A stretch of 24,005 nt of DNA from Bacteroidota bacterium (lineage in GTDB: Bacteria > Bacteroidota > Bacteroidia > Chitinophagales > Chitinophagaceae). Of this stretch, positions 23,059 to 24,005 are shown one piece after another. Within the stretch, counting starts at the first letter, position 1. Every line of letters starts with the position of its first letter. Location: positions 1 to 24,005 of the forward strand of contig JAEWBD010000086.1 in NCBI GenBank assembly GCA_023391315.1. The letters are read 5' to 3'. The position numbers and the translations under genes are program-made. A model generated the notes under the pieces. The model was not told where the DNA came from. It saw only the letters and a list, made by a program, of their open reading frames with translations, and did not search any database.

Positions 23059-23362
23059 ATGAAAAAGAAAAAGCAAAGGCAAAAGCATTCAGAAAAGGCT
23101 TAGCATCTTTATTGAAATATACGTTGAACAAAAAGGAAAATCAAAGAGGAGATTGCTAAAGAATTTTATTGAGCAAAAAGCTGATGAGATAGTTGCATAC
23201 AGTGAAAGCCTTGTAGCAAAATCAATGGAAGAAGCCGAAAGCGAGATTGCACTGCCTGGCAATATTGCCGTTACAGCCATTCAACCTTCACACGCATTGA
23301 TAGAAGAATTGCATAACGCACAAAATAACCATTTGCAATTACAGGATGCAGGCAACAATTAA
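23059..23362 (+). pseudogene. Small gene of unknown function with an apparent frameshift near its start
   Basis: The frame ending at 23362 is open from just after 23062 and encodes an acidic, helical C-terminal part (FIEQKADEIVAYSESLVAK ... EELHNAQNNHLQLQDAG), but it has no ATG; a TTG at 23153 is the only usable start inside it. An ATG at 23059 in another frame reads only 14 codons (MKKKKQRQKHSEKA) to a TAG. Removing one base from the A-rich run just after that ATG joins the two into one protein of about 100 residues with a basic start (MKRKSKGKSIQKRLS). So it is either a gene broken by an A-run slip, a sequencing error, or a 69-residue protein starting at TTG 23153. Family unknown. Confidence 0.45.
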
Positions 23363-23387
23363 TAAATATCATGAATTGGTTCATCCG

Positions 23388-24005
23388 CTATTTTTTTGTC
23401 AGCTCTGCAGGAACCGTTTTAGCTGCAGGATTGATATCGCCTGTTAACGTGTTTAGAAAAGCAATGATCTGCTCAATCTGTTGCTTCGACAAGTCTTTAT
23501 TCAACTGTGCCTTTCCCATAATGCGAACCGCTGAATCAAGGTTGAAAACACTGCCACTGTGAAAGTAAGGGAAGGTGGCGGTAACATTGCGCAGTGTCGG
23601 TACTTTAAAAACGTCTTTATCCGCAGGGTTCTTTGTAACTGCTTCTCTGCCTTCGTCATCTATTCTGCTTTTAGTGAGGGTGCGATAATCTGTTACAAGA
23701 CCAAACCGTTGCAACGTGGCACCACCAATGGCTACACCGTGGTGGCAGGTTGGACAGCCTGTATTTATAAAAACGCTTAGTCCTTCTTTCTCTTGCGCTG
23801 TCAATGCACGCTGGTCGCCTTGCATGTATTTGTCAAAACGGGAAGGAGTGAGCAGGGTGCGTTCGAAGGCGCCAATTGCTTTTTGCAGGTTGTCGTAAGT
23901 GATTGGTTGAGCCTCCTGTGGGAATGCACTTTTAAACAGGTCCTGGTATAATGGTACTCCGGCCAGTCTGTTTACCAGGAAGTCTTTGTGCGGAATGGCC
24001 ATTTC
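23388..24005 (-). CDS. Di-haem cytochrome c peroxidase (CcpA/MauG type), C-terminal part
   Basis: The reverse strand is open to the window edge, and 205 residues up to the stop are visible; the Met near 24002 is internal, because the frame continues upstream with Glu. One haem site, CPTCH (in FINTGCPTCHHGVAIGG), is seen. The flanking stretches AIGAFERTLLTPSRFDKYM and FKVPTLRNVTATFPYFHSGS are hallmarks of bacterial cytochrome c peroxidases / MauG relatives. The signal peptide and the first haem site would be beyond the right edge. The C-terminal tail (AAKTVPAELTKK) is normal. These periplasmic proteins reduce hydrogen peroxide with electrons from small c-type cytochromes. No linked genes are visible on this side. 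Confidence 0.92.
   Translation of the reverse strand, partial: EMAIPHKDFLVNRLAGVPLYQDLFKSAFPQEAQPITYDNLQKAIGAFERTLLTPSRFDKYMQGDQRALTAQEKEGLSVFINTGCPTCHHGVAIGGATLQRFGLVTDYRTLTKSRIDDEGREAVTKNPADKDVFKVPTLRNVTATFPYFHSGSVFNLDSAVRIMGKAQLNKDLSKQQIEQIIAFLNTLTGDINPAAKTVPAELTKK

Noticed and set aside
23371..23898. Plus-strand frames opposite the cytochrome c peroxidase gene
   Set aside because: They are shadows of a gene with a clear haem motif and family signatures.
1..24005. CRISPR array, tRNA, rRNA, insertion sequence or prophage
   Set aside because: No regularly spaced repeats, RNA gene signatures, transposase or phage genes could be seen on either strand.

Overview
The window looks like chromosomal DNA of a Bacteroidota bacterium, most likely a Chitinophagaceae-type soil or freshwater relative. 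The reasons are a SusC/SusD pair with classic signatures, moderate-to-low G+C, A-rich start regions without Shine-Dalgarno sequences, a candidate TTTG/TAnnTTTG promoter, and typical Bacteroidota families (TPR sensor kinase with a HisKA_2 core, CvfB-like S1 protein, CBU_0592-like membrane protein). The family assignment is inference from memory. I saw no rRNA, tRNA, CRISPR array, phage gene or intact insertion sequence.

Layout. (1) 1-2272, minus strand: two AhpD/carboxymuconolactone-decarboxylase-like proteins flanking an MFS transporter; the downstream paralogue is cut by the window edge and has lost the first Cys of its CxxC. A G+C-rich patch with strong inverted repeats and a small secreted protein of unknown function (2478-3029) lie upstream. 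(2) 3030-11828, plus strand: a SusCD-type uptake locus whose only enzymes act on phosphate esters: a nucleotide pyrophosphatase/phosphodiesterase-like enzyme, an e(P4)-type acid phosphatase lipoprotein, SusC, SusD and a metallophosphoesterase. It is preceded by a perfect 16-bp LacI-type palindrome and a candidate promoter. A strong terminator-like hairpin sits just before the last gene. (3) 11984-14365: a TetR regulator, a small membrane protein, CvfB, and a conserved unknown protein. (4) 14590-18858, minus strand: a TPR sensor histidine kinase followed by a sigma54-activator response regulator. (5) 19172-22916, plus strand, divergent from the kinase: three different alpha/beta hydrolases (one a lipoprotein resembling Cif epoxide hydrolase), an isochorismatase-like hydrolase and a secreted cupin, closely spaced as one probable operon. 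(6) 23059-24005: a small gene that appears frameshifted, and the C-terminal part of a di-haem cytochrome c peroxidase.

How they fit together. The most coherent system is the phospho-ester SusCD locus. The diesterase would cut phosphodiester or pyrophosphate bonds, the e(P4) enzyme and the metallophosphoesterase would release phosphate, and SusCD would bind and import a substrate or product. The locus carries no glycoside hydrolase. The second candidate system is the hydrolase cluster facing the two-component system; the shared 313-bp intergenic region carries three TGGCAT copies within 37 bp and is a plausible control point.
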